From Meira nashicola (lineage: Eukaryota > Basidiomycota > Exobasidiomycetes > Exobasidiales > Brachybasidiaceae): 64,000 nucleotides of DNA. Below the pieces are notes generated by a model. The model worked only from the letters and a program-made list of their open reading frames with translations. It did not search any database and had not been told where the DNA came from. Of the stretch, positions 11,169 to 19,484 are shown piece by piece. The translations under genes and the position numbers were made by a program. Within the stretch, counting starts at the first letter, position 1. Each line of letters begins with the position of its first letter. The stretch is from the NCBI GenBank assembly GCA_001600355.1, contig BCJU01000004.1:310001-374000 (forward strand), given 5' to 3'.

Positions 11169-11859
11169 GAAAATCAAGAGCAAAAATTTTTATCATTCTT
11201 TTTATATGGCAGGGTTTTGTGTCATTGGCATTTTTCCAACCCACCATCTCCCTTGCCTTCACTATTTAGCTTTTCTAGTAAATGGCAAAGAAGTTTTACA
11301 ATATATTATTTTCTCCTATCAACCTGAGTAAGTACTTATAGAAGATTAGAGATACTCTAAGATAATAATAATTCGATAAAAAATATAATGGAAATTGATG
11401 TTCTATCATATCTTAAATCTTATGAATACGCCTTAGAAAATAATGATTTAAGTGAAGAATAGAAGAATGTATCATGTATAAACATTGTATCACCTCTACA
11501 AAGCAAATGATGACCCTTCTTGACTTAGTGATATGGTCTAAGGATGTTCATTCCTTCTGTTCGATGTCTCAATTTACCAGCCTCAACCAGCAGATGAATG
11601 ATCTGAGAGAACACAAGAATGTTATCTACGTATGCACCTTATCTTGTGAAAAACGGATTATGATTGTGAATGGATTAGCGCCTGCCCGCATTTTCGGATT
11701 TAAGCTTTGACTTGCATTTGAGGCATTAAGTCAGTGTGTTTGTTCTCCCAAAATAAACTCCGCTAATCAATCCAACCTTTATCTTACGCGGATCAGGAAC
11801 GGAATGGATAATTGCCCTTTTACCACCACCACCATCACTCCCTCTTCCGCATTGTCAAT
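11169..11859. other. Intergenic region, no gene seen
   Basis: It holds the 3' flank of the Cys-rich gene and the leader of the aminotransferase gene. Short ORFs only, none with recognisable content. A CACCACCACCATCAC stretch just before the ATG at 11860 would encode a His run if translation began at 11812. Confidence 0.55.
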
Positions 11860-13371
11860 ATGACTGACCAAACTGCTATCACCAAGAATGGACTTTCAAA
11901 AAGAGGATTGAAAGATTTGAAAGAGATGGGCGGACGAGTTGCAATGTTGTTAAAAGTGTTTGAAAATCAATTCGATGCGAAGAATAATCCAGATGGAACT
12001 ATTATTCTTGGAATTGCCGACAATTCACTATGTCGATCAGAGCTTGTTGACTTTTTCACTTCTCCCGGTAGATTACAGTTGGAACCGAAAGATTTGACGT
12101 ATGCCGATCATTTTTACGCTTCAGGTAGAGTTTTAAAAGCTATTGCAGGATTGTATAACGATATACCTGATGGACTTTATTCGAAAAAAGATTGGAAACC
12201 ACCCCTCAAACCTATAGAAATAGAACATATTCTTGTAGGAAATGGAGCAACGGAAATTATTGATGCATGCTTTTGGGATTTATGCGACGAAGGTGAAGGA
12301 GTTTTATTAAGTGCGCCATATTATAATGCATTCGATGAAGATCTCTCGTTCAGAGCAAAAGTGCAAATCGTTCAAGTTGAAATGCCTGAACCGAAATCTG
12401 GATTTGGATCGAATGCAAAAGAGCCAAAAGAAAGTTTTCAAGTTGATATAATTCAAGATTATGAAGATGCATTGCAAAAAGCAAAAGGTATAACTTGTCG
12501 TGCTGTTTTGATTTGCAATCCTCATAATCCAACAGGTGGAATCTATCCTCGTGAAACGATTGTCGCTTTGGCCAAATTTTCTGCAAAGCATGATCTTCAT
12601 CTAGTTATGGATGAGATCTACGCTCGAGGTTGTTTTACCACCAAAACTGTTCCTAATCCAACACCATTTGATTCGATTCTTGGTATAGATGTTGAGGCTG
12701 AAGCAGGTCTTCAACCTTCGCATGTTCATGTCATTTCAAGTGCAAGTAAAGATTTTAGCATCAATGGCTTTCGAATTGGTATCTTTATCTCCCAACATAA
12801 TCCTGATTTGATCACATCAATGGGTGCCAATGCACGTTTTGCTCAAACCGCTTCACCTGCTGGTCAACTTTTTGCATCTTTATTGAACGATAGGAAGTAC
12901 TTGGATTGGTTTTTACACGAAAATAGACGAAGATTGACAATCACGTTTGATAAAGTGACGGAGTTTTTATCACATCATGAAATTCCCTTTATTCCTAGTA
13001 ATGCAGGACATTTCCTTTTGATCGATTTGCAAAAATATTTGAGTAAAGATGAAAATGAACGAAAAAGTCCTTTACCGAGTAAAGAATTAGCAACAGGTCA
13101 AGAAGGAGTTTTGGAAGAAGCAATGTCAACTATTAAAATTGCAACTGCAGAAAACGGAAAAGAATTAACTCCTGAACGTGAATTAACGTATAAATTTCTT
13201 GAAGGAGGAGTAATGCTTGCTCCTGGATCACAATATCATTATCCAACTCCTGGTTTCTTTAGATTGACGTTTAGCATTGAACCAAAAGCATTGCAAGTTG
13301 GTCTCTCTCGTATAGAAAAAGTGTTGGGTTTACCTTCTTGGATCGAATCGCAACCGGTCATACAATTTTAG
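11860..13371 (+). CDS. PLP-dependent aminotransferase, ACC-synthase-like (class I/II)
   Basis: This fold-type I PLP enzyme has 503 residues from the chosen ATG at 11860. An in-frame ATG at 11812 would add 16 residues with a His run and looks like leader. Seen in order: YASGRVLKAIAGLYN near residue 86, GNGATEIIDAC at 128-138, APYYNAFDEDL at 152-162, NPHNPTGG at 220-227, DEIYA at 251-255 and the Schiff-base motif SSASKDFSINGFRIG with Lys297 and Arg305. All key PLP ligands are present. The APYY and SASKDF blocks resemble the ACC-synthase/1-aminocyclopropane-type clade. In fungi such proteins are often aminotransferases with undefined substrates, so ethylene precursor synthesis should not be assumed. 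Single exon. Confidence 0.93.
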   Translation: MTDQTAITKNGLSKRGLKDLKEMGGRVAMLLKVFENQFDAKNNPDGTIILGIADNSLCRSELVDFFTSPGRLQLEPKDLTYADHFYASGRVLKAIAGLYNDIPDGLYSKKDWKPPLKPIEIEHILVGNGATEIIDACFWDLCDEGEGVLLSAPYYNAFDEDLSFRAKVQIVQVEMPEPKSGFGSNAKEPKESFQVDIIQDYEDALQKAKGITCRAVLICNPHNPTGGIYPRETIVALAKFSAKHDLHLVMDEIYARGCFTTKTVPNPTPFDSILGIDVEAEAGLQPSHVHVISSASKDFSINGFRIGIFISQHNPDLITSMGANARFAQTASPAGQLFASLLNDRKYLDWFLHENRRRLTITFDKVTEFLSHHEIPFIPSNAGHFLLIDLQKYLSKDENERKSPLPSKELATGQEGVLEEAMSTIKIATAENGKELTPERELTYKFLEGGVMLAPGSQYHYPTPGFFRLTFSIEPKALQVGLSRIEKVLGLPSWIESQPVIQF

Positions 13372-13615
13372 AGTAAGGAAGGCAATTTGTACTTTAGCAA
13401 TTTGATACTCCTGATTTGATTGTCATTTTTGAAAATCTTGTTTATTAAAGGAGTGATGACGTACAAAGGGATGAGTTGGAAATGTTGTCATACAATATAG
13501 GCCCACTCAGCGTAATCACGGAGCCGCAATACGCCGAAGTTAAAAGGGTTACGCACAAATTGACTCATTTCTGAAGGTGTTGCAAAGTTCTTCTTGACCA
13601 TCACCCTTTGCAATC

Positions 13616-15523
13616 ATGAAGATGTCAATTTCAATCGTTTCGCTTTTGAGCATAATGTTGCTTCTTTCTTCTTCTGTTCACTCAAAATGGGCTGCTCAAC
13701 CTGAACGAAGAGAAGCGATCAAAGCGGCATTTTTACACAATTATGGTATTTATGAAAAGTATGCATTCGGATATGATATCGTTCGACCAATCACTCGAAA
13801 AGGATCTGATAATACAATTTTAGCTGGAATGGGTGGAACGATTATTGATTCTATGAGCACGATGATAATAATGGGATTGAATGATACACAAGAATATCAT
13901 CGTGCACTTGAACATGTTCGAAAGACTGATTTCACAATGACAAGAACGGGTAATCCTGTAGGAACAGTTTCTTTATTCGAACTTACGATTCGATATATTG
14001 GTGGTTTAATTTCTGCTTTTGAATTGAATGGTGAACAAAAACAAGAACGATTTTTAATCGATCAAGCTGCTTCTTTAGCAAATGAATTAACACATGCTTG
14101 GAGTTGGAATACTCGTATTCCATATAATCGAGTCAACATCAATAAAAAACATCCAGAAGAAGAAGAAGAATTAAAAGATCGTGGAACGGCTTGTTTAGCA
14201 GAAATTGGAACATTAACGATGGAATGGGATCGATTGTCACATTATACCGGAAATTCAACATACAAGAAACTTGCACTTGATTCACTTGAAGCAGTTTTTG
14301 ATTCAACTGCAATCTTTCCAGGTTTATGGGCTCAAAGGATGGATAGAAGAACGGAAAAGCCACATAGAGATTATGTTACTTGGGGAGGTGGTACGGATTC
14401 AATGATTGAATATTTCTCAAAATATCCTTTAATGCTTGGTGACTCTCAACATAAACAATTATCAATTTTAAACGAAACAATGTCTTCAACATTTGATCAA
14501 TTAGTCAAAAAGACTGGTTTAGGAAATTTAACATTTTTAGCAGATTGGAGTAAATATTACGGACATGGAACGATTAATATTCATTCTCATTTAGCTTGCT
14601 TTTCAGGTGGAAATATTGCAATGGCAGGTAAAATTTTACACAAAGATGATTGGACGCAACTTGGATTAGAATTAAGCGAAAGTTGTGCAAGAATGTATGA
14701 AATGACATATACAGGTATTGGTCCTATCGCTTGGGGTTGGTTAGATAAAGAAGGAAGAGCATTAGGATGGGAAGATTCAACTGATATAACGAGCGCAAGA
14801 ATGGAATTTCATCAAAATAATGGAGTATTTTTAACTATGGAATTTTATTCACATCAACCTGAAGTTATTGAATCAATGTTTTATGCTTGGAGAACAACTG
14901 GTGATGAAATGTGGAGAGATATGGCGTGGAATGCATTTCAATCAATGCAAAAGTACCTCGAATTCAATCAATCAGGTTGGACAGGAATAACAAACGTAAA
15001 TGATCCAAGTGCAGGTCTTTATGATATGATGCAATCTTTCTTGTTTGCTGAATTATTTAAATATCTTTTTTTGATGTTTGATGATCCAGATAGATTCTCT
15101 TTGGATGATTATGTTTTCAATACTGAAGCTCATCCTTTCAAACGAAAATCGAATTCAAACTTTGGTAAAATTCAAGGTACATTCCCTTACACTCCAATTT
15201 ATCAAAAACCAAACGGTGATTCAACAACAAATAGAAAAACACCACAAAAGATCACCTTTTCACCTTCTCACAAAACTCATTCATCTTCTCGCATAACCGT
15301 TACACCTTTCAAAATCACAATGCCAAAAATTAAAACTTTTACCGCAGGTTGTGATGGTCCAAAAGATCATTCAGTTTTGCAATTTTTGGCTTGTAGATGG
15401 TATAATTTCTTAATTTGGCCTTTTGCTTTTGTGCTTGGTTATAAAGTATCCTTGTGCATTGGAAGGGTAATGAGAAAGATGGAACTACAAACATACAAGA
15501 GACAACGTACAATCAACATTTGA
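13616..15523 (+). CDS. Class I alpha-1,2-mannosidase (GH47)
   Basis: The product trims alpha-1,2-linked mannose from N-glycans in the secretory pathway. The 635-residue ORF begins with a signal peptide (about 1-23, ending VHS). GH47 blocks follow: RREAIKAAFLHNY, GTIIDSMSTMIIMGL near 78-92, VSLFELTIRYIGGL, CLAEIGTLTMEWDRLS, CFSGGN, IGPIAWGW and the calcium-site block FNTEAHPF at 501-508. The catalytic domain normally ends near that last block. Here about 125 further residues follow: a Ser/Thr/Lys-rich linker and a hydrophobic helix at about 597-615. That could make it tail-anchored instead of the usual N-terminal signal-anchor type. Several blocks are variant, for example CFSGGN where CFLGG is common, so a divergent clade is likely. 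It converges on the MFS gene with a 54-bp gap. Confidence 0.92.
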   Translation: MKMSISIVSLLSIMLLLSSSVHSKWAAQPERREAIKAAFLHNYGIYEKYAFGYDIVRPITRKGSDNTILAGMGGTIIDSMSTMIIMGLNDTQEYHRALEHVRKTDFTMTRTGNPVGTVSLFELTIRYIGGLISAFELNGEQKQERFLIDQAASLANELTHAWSWNTRIPYNRVNINKKHPEEEEELKDRGTACLAEIGTLTMEWDRLSHYTGNSTYKKLALDSLEAVFDSTAIFPGLWAQRMDRRTEKPHRDYVTWGGGTDSMIEYFSKYPLMLGDSQHKQLSILNETMSSTFDQLVKKTGLGNLTFLADWSKYYGHGTINIHSHLACFSGGNIAMAGKILHKDDWTQLGLELSESCARMYEMTYTGIGPIAWGWLDKEGRALGWEDSTDITSARMEFHQNNGVFLTMEFYSHQPEVIESMFYAWRTTGDEMWRDMAWNAFQSMQKYLEFNQSGWTGITNVNDPSAGLYDMMQSFLFAELFKYLFLMFDDPDRFSLDDYVFNTEAHPFKRKSNSNFGKIQGTFPYTPIYQKPNGDSTTNRKTPQKITFSPSHKTHSSSRITVTPFKITMPKIKTFTAGCDGPKDHSVLQFLACRWYNFLIWPFAFVLGYKVSLCIGRVMRKMELQTYKRQRTINI

Positions 15524-15577
15524 AAATAAATAATTCCATTGTACATTCTATGATATAATACAAAATATGCAGTTCTT

Positions 15578-17257
15578 CTATTCAATCGACTCTTGTGTAT
15601 TTCCGGCGGTCGCTTCAGTATTGCTTCTATCGAAGTCCAACTTTGCTTGATGAGCAACTTGTTTTGCATGTTTTTCAGCTTGTTGAATTTCCAATGCGAA
15701 AGCAGAAGCAGCTCTAATTCTAGGTCCAAAGAAGTATAAGATCGGTGGAACGATTGCTAAAACGACTGCGATAAATGCAAGAACGGTTGAAGCCCATTGA
15801 TATCCTAAATTAACGTACATTTGATGAGAGAATAAAGTTACGCTTCCCGATAAAATTTCTCTCAATAAACTTTGTGCTCCTACTGCTGATGCAGAATAAA
15901 TACTATAACTTGCAATCGTATAATCCGAAACACTGATAAAGATAATATGCGAAGACATTCCGAAAGCGCCTAAAGCGAGAACAGAAACGATCCATGGGAT
16001 TGGAGGACCTTGTGATGTCCAAGCGAACCAGAACAAAGAAGCTGGAAAGATTATACCACCTGGAATCATCCAATACAGTCTTGATTCTGGTGGCTTTTCA
16101 CCGTTATTCTTTTCAGCTGCCTTTTTTTCGTAATAAAGTTGGAAATAATACAATCCAAAAGCTATACAAGCACCTAAAAATATTCCGATAAACGGTAAAT
16201 TTAATTCACCTTGACTGAATCCCCATTGTGCGTAAACGAGAGGAATGGATTCCAATGCCAAGTAGATAATTGCATAATTGAATCCATCAAAGACTGCGAA
16301 CCACAGCACGATCGGCTCACGGAATAACATATAAATCGGTCTAAAGAGCGTTTCTTGTAAGATTGCCATCACTGTACGTTCACGTAAAACGACTTCATGA
16401 TGAGCAAAGAATTGATTATTAGCCGTTTCTTTTCGTACCTTTTGAGCTCTCTTTTTGAGAATAACGCCTGCTCTAGTTTCAGGACAAAAGAGAACAAAGA
16501 CAATTAAAAGGAAAGCTGATCCTAAACCTGCTACTCCAAAGATCCAACGCCAACCTGCATTAATAAGAATATAACCACCGATAATTGGACCGATTTCAGC
16601 TCCTAATTCAGCTGAAAGTGCAAATGCATTCACAGGCCAACTCTGATTATCAGGATCCCACATATCTGAAATTATTCCAACTGAATTAAACGTTGCAGCA
16701 GCAAAGAATCCTGCTAAGAAACGAAAAGCAACCATTGTACCATAATTAGGAGCAAGAGCACAAGGTATTTGAAAGATTCCCATTAATGCAGTTGAGATAA
16801 TATGTGTTGGCCTACGACCATAATCTTCTGAAACGGGAGTTAAAACAACTGCACCTATTGCGAAACCATACAAGAATATTGCTTGAATCACTCTTCCAAC
16901 AGGAACACTAACGTTTAAATCGGGCGAAATTGCATCGATAGCAGGAGCTGCCATTGAAGAAATTGCATTTGCCCAAGCTTGAATTGAAAGTGCAATTAAA
17001 GTGATCGTCCACTTTTTCCATTCAGGTAACGTTCTTGGATCTTGTGAATCTTGATGTGTAAAATTGACGCAATGAGGATCATTTCTAAATTCTTCTTCTT
17101 GACTGATATGACTAACACGACTTGTGATTGGTTGTACTTCTTGATTGTGACGTGCTCCACCTTCTAAATCAGGTGTTGGAGTGGGACTTGTATGTGAAGT
17201 TGAATCATCTTGCACTTGTTGTTTCTCTCCAGGAGAAAGTTGATTGATTGTAGACAT
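15578..17257 (-). CDS. Major facilitator superfamily transporter, DHA1-type
   Basis: This is a polytopic proton-coupled exporter of the drug/polyamine (DHA1) type, 559 residues, single exon. A polar N-terminal tail of about 90 residues (STSHTSPTPTPD region) precedes the first helix. MFS motif A is seen as EDYGRRPTHI, and the antiporter motif C as the GAEIGPIIGGY segment near residues 217-227. Hydrophobic stretches fit about 12 helices split by a basic central loop (KKRAQKVRKE). The substrate cannot be read from the sequence. Basidiomycete members export polyamines, azoles or metabolites. The start ATG at 17257 follows a minus-strand TATAAAAA 78 bp upstream. Confidence 0.92.
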   Translation of the reverse strand: MSTINQLSPGEKQQVQDDSTSHTSPTPTPDLEGGARHNQEVQPITSRVSHISQEEEFRNDPHCVNFTHQDSQDPRTLPEWKKWTITLIALSIQAWANAISSMAAPAIDAISPDLNVSVPVGRVIQAIFLYGFAIGAVVLTPVSEDYGRRPTHIISTALMGIFQIPCALAPNYGTMVAFRFLAGFFAAATFNSVGIISDMWDPDNQSWPVNAFALSAELGAEIGPIIGGYILINAGWRWIFGVAGLGSAFLLIVFVLFCPETRAGVILKKRAQKVRKETANNQFFAHHEVVLRERTVMAILQETLFRPIYMLFREPIVLWFAVFDGFNYAIIYLALESIPLVYAQWGFSQGELNLPFIGIFLGACIAFGLYYFQLYYEKKAAEKNNGEKPPESRLYWMIPGGIIFPASLFWFAWTSQGPPIPWIVSVLALGAFGMSSHIIFISVSDYTIASYSIYSASAVGAQSLLREILSGSVTLFSHQMYVNLGYQWASTVLAFIAVVLAIVPPILYFFGPRIRAASAFALEIQQAEKHAKQVAHQAKLDFDRSNTEATAGNTQESIE

Positions 17258-17873
17258 GATTGAGTTGACAAATTGAGAGCAATATGAAGCATTGCAGAGT
17301 TGACTGGTGATTTGAATGAATCATGGGCAAAGCATTTTTATAGTCTGAGCAAAAAGATGTCGTCTTTTTATATCAATCAATGAATAAGCAGATGATGGAA
17401 TGAAAGGAATCCATTGTGAATGATTCATTCACTAGAACAGTACATTCTCTTCTCTTTCGTGCGTACCAATGCTTGGCGTGAATTTTTTTTCCAAGTTTTA
17501 AAGCCGCTGTGTTTGAAAGTTTAGAAAAACACTTTGTATCGAATCGCTTCATTGAGAGATTCATACACTGACGAGCCGCCTGATCGTTTCATTTTCGCGA
17601 TACGCCGTCAATGTTTCTTTTGCTTAGCAAGCCTTCCCAGTATGCCTCCACTGTTAAAATGTATGCGTGTTTGAATGGGTACGTTTTGCCTATTTCCGGG
17701 AAAAGTACGTACCCCATGTTTTATTTAGTGTACCCAGAGCCTGAGACGAGTGTTTTACAGGGACCAACACATGTAACTCCGAACAAAGTACGTACTTTTT
17801 CTGGATTTTAGCTAGCTCATTTTGCGTTCATTCATGATGATCACGATCGATTGGTTATCATTACGACATCATA
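17258..17873. other. Shared divergent promoter region
   Basis: A 0.6-kb spacer between the MFS gene (-) and the cupin gene (+). It contains the TATA box noted above. No further gene is seen. Confidence 0.5.
17335..17342 (-). promoter_or_regulatory. TATA box of the MFS gene
   Basis: TATAAAAA on the minus strand, 78 bp upstream of the ATG at 17257. Confidence 0.45.
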
Positions 17874-18469
17874 ATGTCTAATCAACAACAATCGGTGAAA
17901 GTCATTAAAGCTGAAGAGATTGGTAAACAAGATGCAGGTTATACGGAAGGTATGAGTCGTAAATCAGCTTTAGTAGGCTGTTGTGAAAATTTGAGTAGTT
18001 CGGTAATGGATGCTGAGCCGAACAGTTCAAGTGCAATTCATCATCATGGCGAACAGAGTGAGTGGGAAGGATAGACCCTACAGATACTTCCGAAGCTTAA
18101 TTGTTTGTTTATTCTCACAGATACGGTTGTGTATGCACTCTCCGGTAGAGGTATAATCGCATATGGTCCAGGTGAGCGAGCTTTTAGGAAAATACATGCA
18201 TTCATTCATCTTTGCTAACAAGTCTCTTACCATAGATGAATCCCAAAGAGTTGAACTTCTGCCTGGTGATCATGCTCTGATTCCCGCTTTTGTCGAACAT
18301 CAAGAGGTGAGTCATACATGTGCATACATAAGCGATAAAGTCTAATCTTCGCTTAATATACCCTTCACAGGTTAATGATAGCAATGAACCAATTCGTTGG
18401 ATCATCGTGCGTTCCGGCTCTACACCGAAAGTTGTCAACTTGGAAGGGTGGGGAACATCGAAAAAGTGA
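17874..18469 (+). CDS. Small single-domain cupin, four exons
   Basis: Exons 17874-18057, 18121-18171, 18236-18306 and 18371-18469 join in frame to 134 residues. The introns are 63, 64 and 64 nt, each GTGAGY...CAG/TAG. The product is a cupin (RmlC-like beta-barrel). Motif 1 is IHHHGEQNTVVYALSGRG at about 55-72, with His56/His58 as likely metal ligands. Motif 2 is LLPGDHALIPAFVEHQ with His100. In motif 1 the usual metal-binding Glu position is Thr63. C-terminal beta strands end in GSTPKVVNLEGWG. Fungal relatives with an HHHGEQ block are common, but no reaction is assigned, so I give none. No one exon exceeds 62 codons, so simple ORF calling misses the gene. Confidence 0.88.
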
Positions 18470-18891
18470 AATGAGCACATTTGACAGCCTCACACGAGCA
18501 GCAGGCCTTTGTTGTATTTTAACAAAAACAAAAAAGAAAGATAATAATCTATCATGCATAAATAAATACTTGATCTTCAAAACGTCTACATATTCCTAAC
18601 TTCCAAGGTATTCTATTGATATGCGAAATGAGGTAAAAGGATTCAAAACATGAATTATACAAGAAAAGATAAACACTTACGCGTGGAGGTGGATGACGTC
18701 GAAAAAGATTAGCGCGGCGTAAAAGCAGTCATTTTCGATATGAACCCTTCCTGCTATCAAAATCTTTCGTTTGCTTCGGGTAACAATGATTTAGGTTTCG
18801 GTTGAAGATATTTATACTGGAATATTTGGTTCACAACAATCTCTTTTCTATACCCTCACAATACCAATCGCAAATATAACCACTCGCAAAC
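18470..18891. other. Intergenic region
   Basis: A 0.4-kb spacer between two same-strand genes. ATATTTATAC near 18808 could serve as a TATA element for the gene at 18892. Nothing else is seen. Confidence 0.45.
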
Positions 18892-19398
18892 ATGTCTGAA
18901 GCATACGCTGGAATGTCTGATCAAGATATCATTGCTCAACAAGCAGCATCGATGAACAATAAAGAAAATTATCAAACAAAAGATTCATATCAATCACGAG
19001 ACACAATCTTATCCGATCAAAGTAACGTAAATGAAGATTCAGTTTCTCAATTTCCAGGAGCAGAAGTTTCTATCGGAAGAACAGGTCAAACAGGTGGTGG
19101 AACAAACGCACAAAATATTCCACCAGAAGAAGGTGGTTTAAACAGTAGTCAAACACAAGGTGAAAGTAGTGATCGTTTTGAAGGTGTAGGTGGACCTGAA
19201 GATAAAAAGCGTCAAGCTTTAGCAAACAATCCTGGTGGCTTTGACGCTAAACCACGTGGAATCGATCAAAGTTATGATCGTTCTAAAAATGAAACTATTC
19301 CAATCACTACCGGACAAGAACTTCAACCCGGTCAAGGTCTAGCAGCTGATCAAGCTGGACAAGGAAACCGTGCTGATCAATTCGGTAATGATTATTGA
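18892..19398 (+). CDS. Small Gly/Gln/Asn-rich hydrophilic protein
   Basis: A 168-residue single-exon protein without signal peptide or hydrophobic segment. It is rich in Gly, Gln, Asn, Asp and Ser. A short block FEGVGGPEDKKRQALANN at about 96-113 looks like the only conserved core. Similar GVGGPEDK-containing small proteins occur widely in fungi as uncharacterised, often stress-induced proteins; that is from memory and is not proven here. The composition fits a hydrophilin or disordered stress protein. It converges on the 962-aa gene with an 86-bp gap. Confidence 0.75.
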   Translation: MSEAYAGMSDQDIIAQQAASMNNKENYQTKDSYQSRDTILSDQSNVNEDSVSQFPGAEVSIGRTGQTGGGTNAQNIPPEEGGLNSSQTQGESSDRFEGVGGPEDKKRQALANNPGGFDAKPRGIDQSYDRSKNETIPITTGQELQPGQGLAADQAGQGNRADQFGNDY

Positions 19399-19484
19399 GA
19401 AGAATTAAAAAGAAATGAAATAATATTATTTGACAATTTATCATGAATTCAAAATATGTGTGTGTTTGTGTATGCTTTGCGTGT

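Noticed and set aside
11812..11859. Upstream start of the aminotransferase with a His run
   Set aside because: The extra 16 residues come from a CACCACCATCAC leader and are not expected in the family; the ATG at 11860 gives a normal N terminus.
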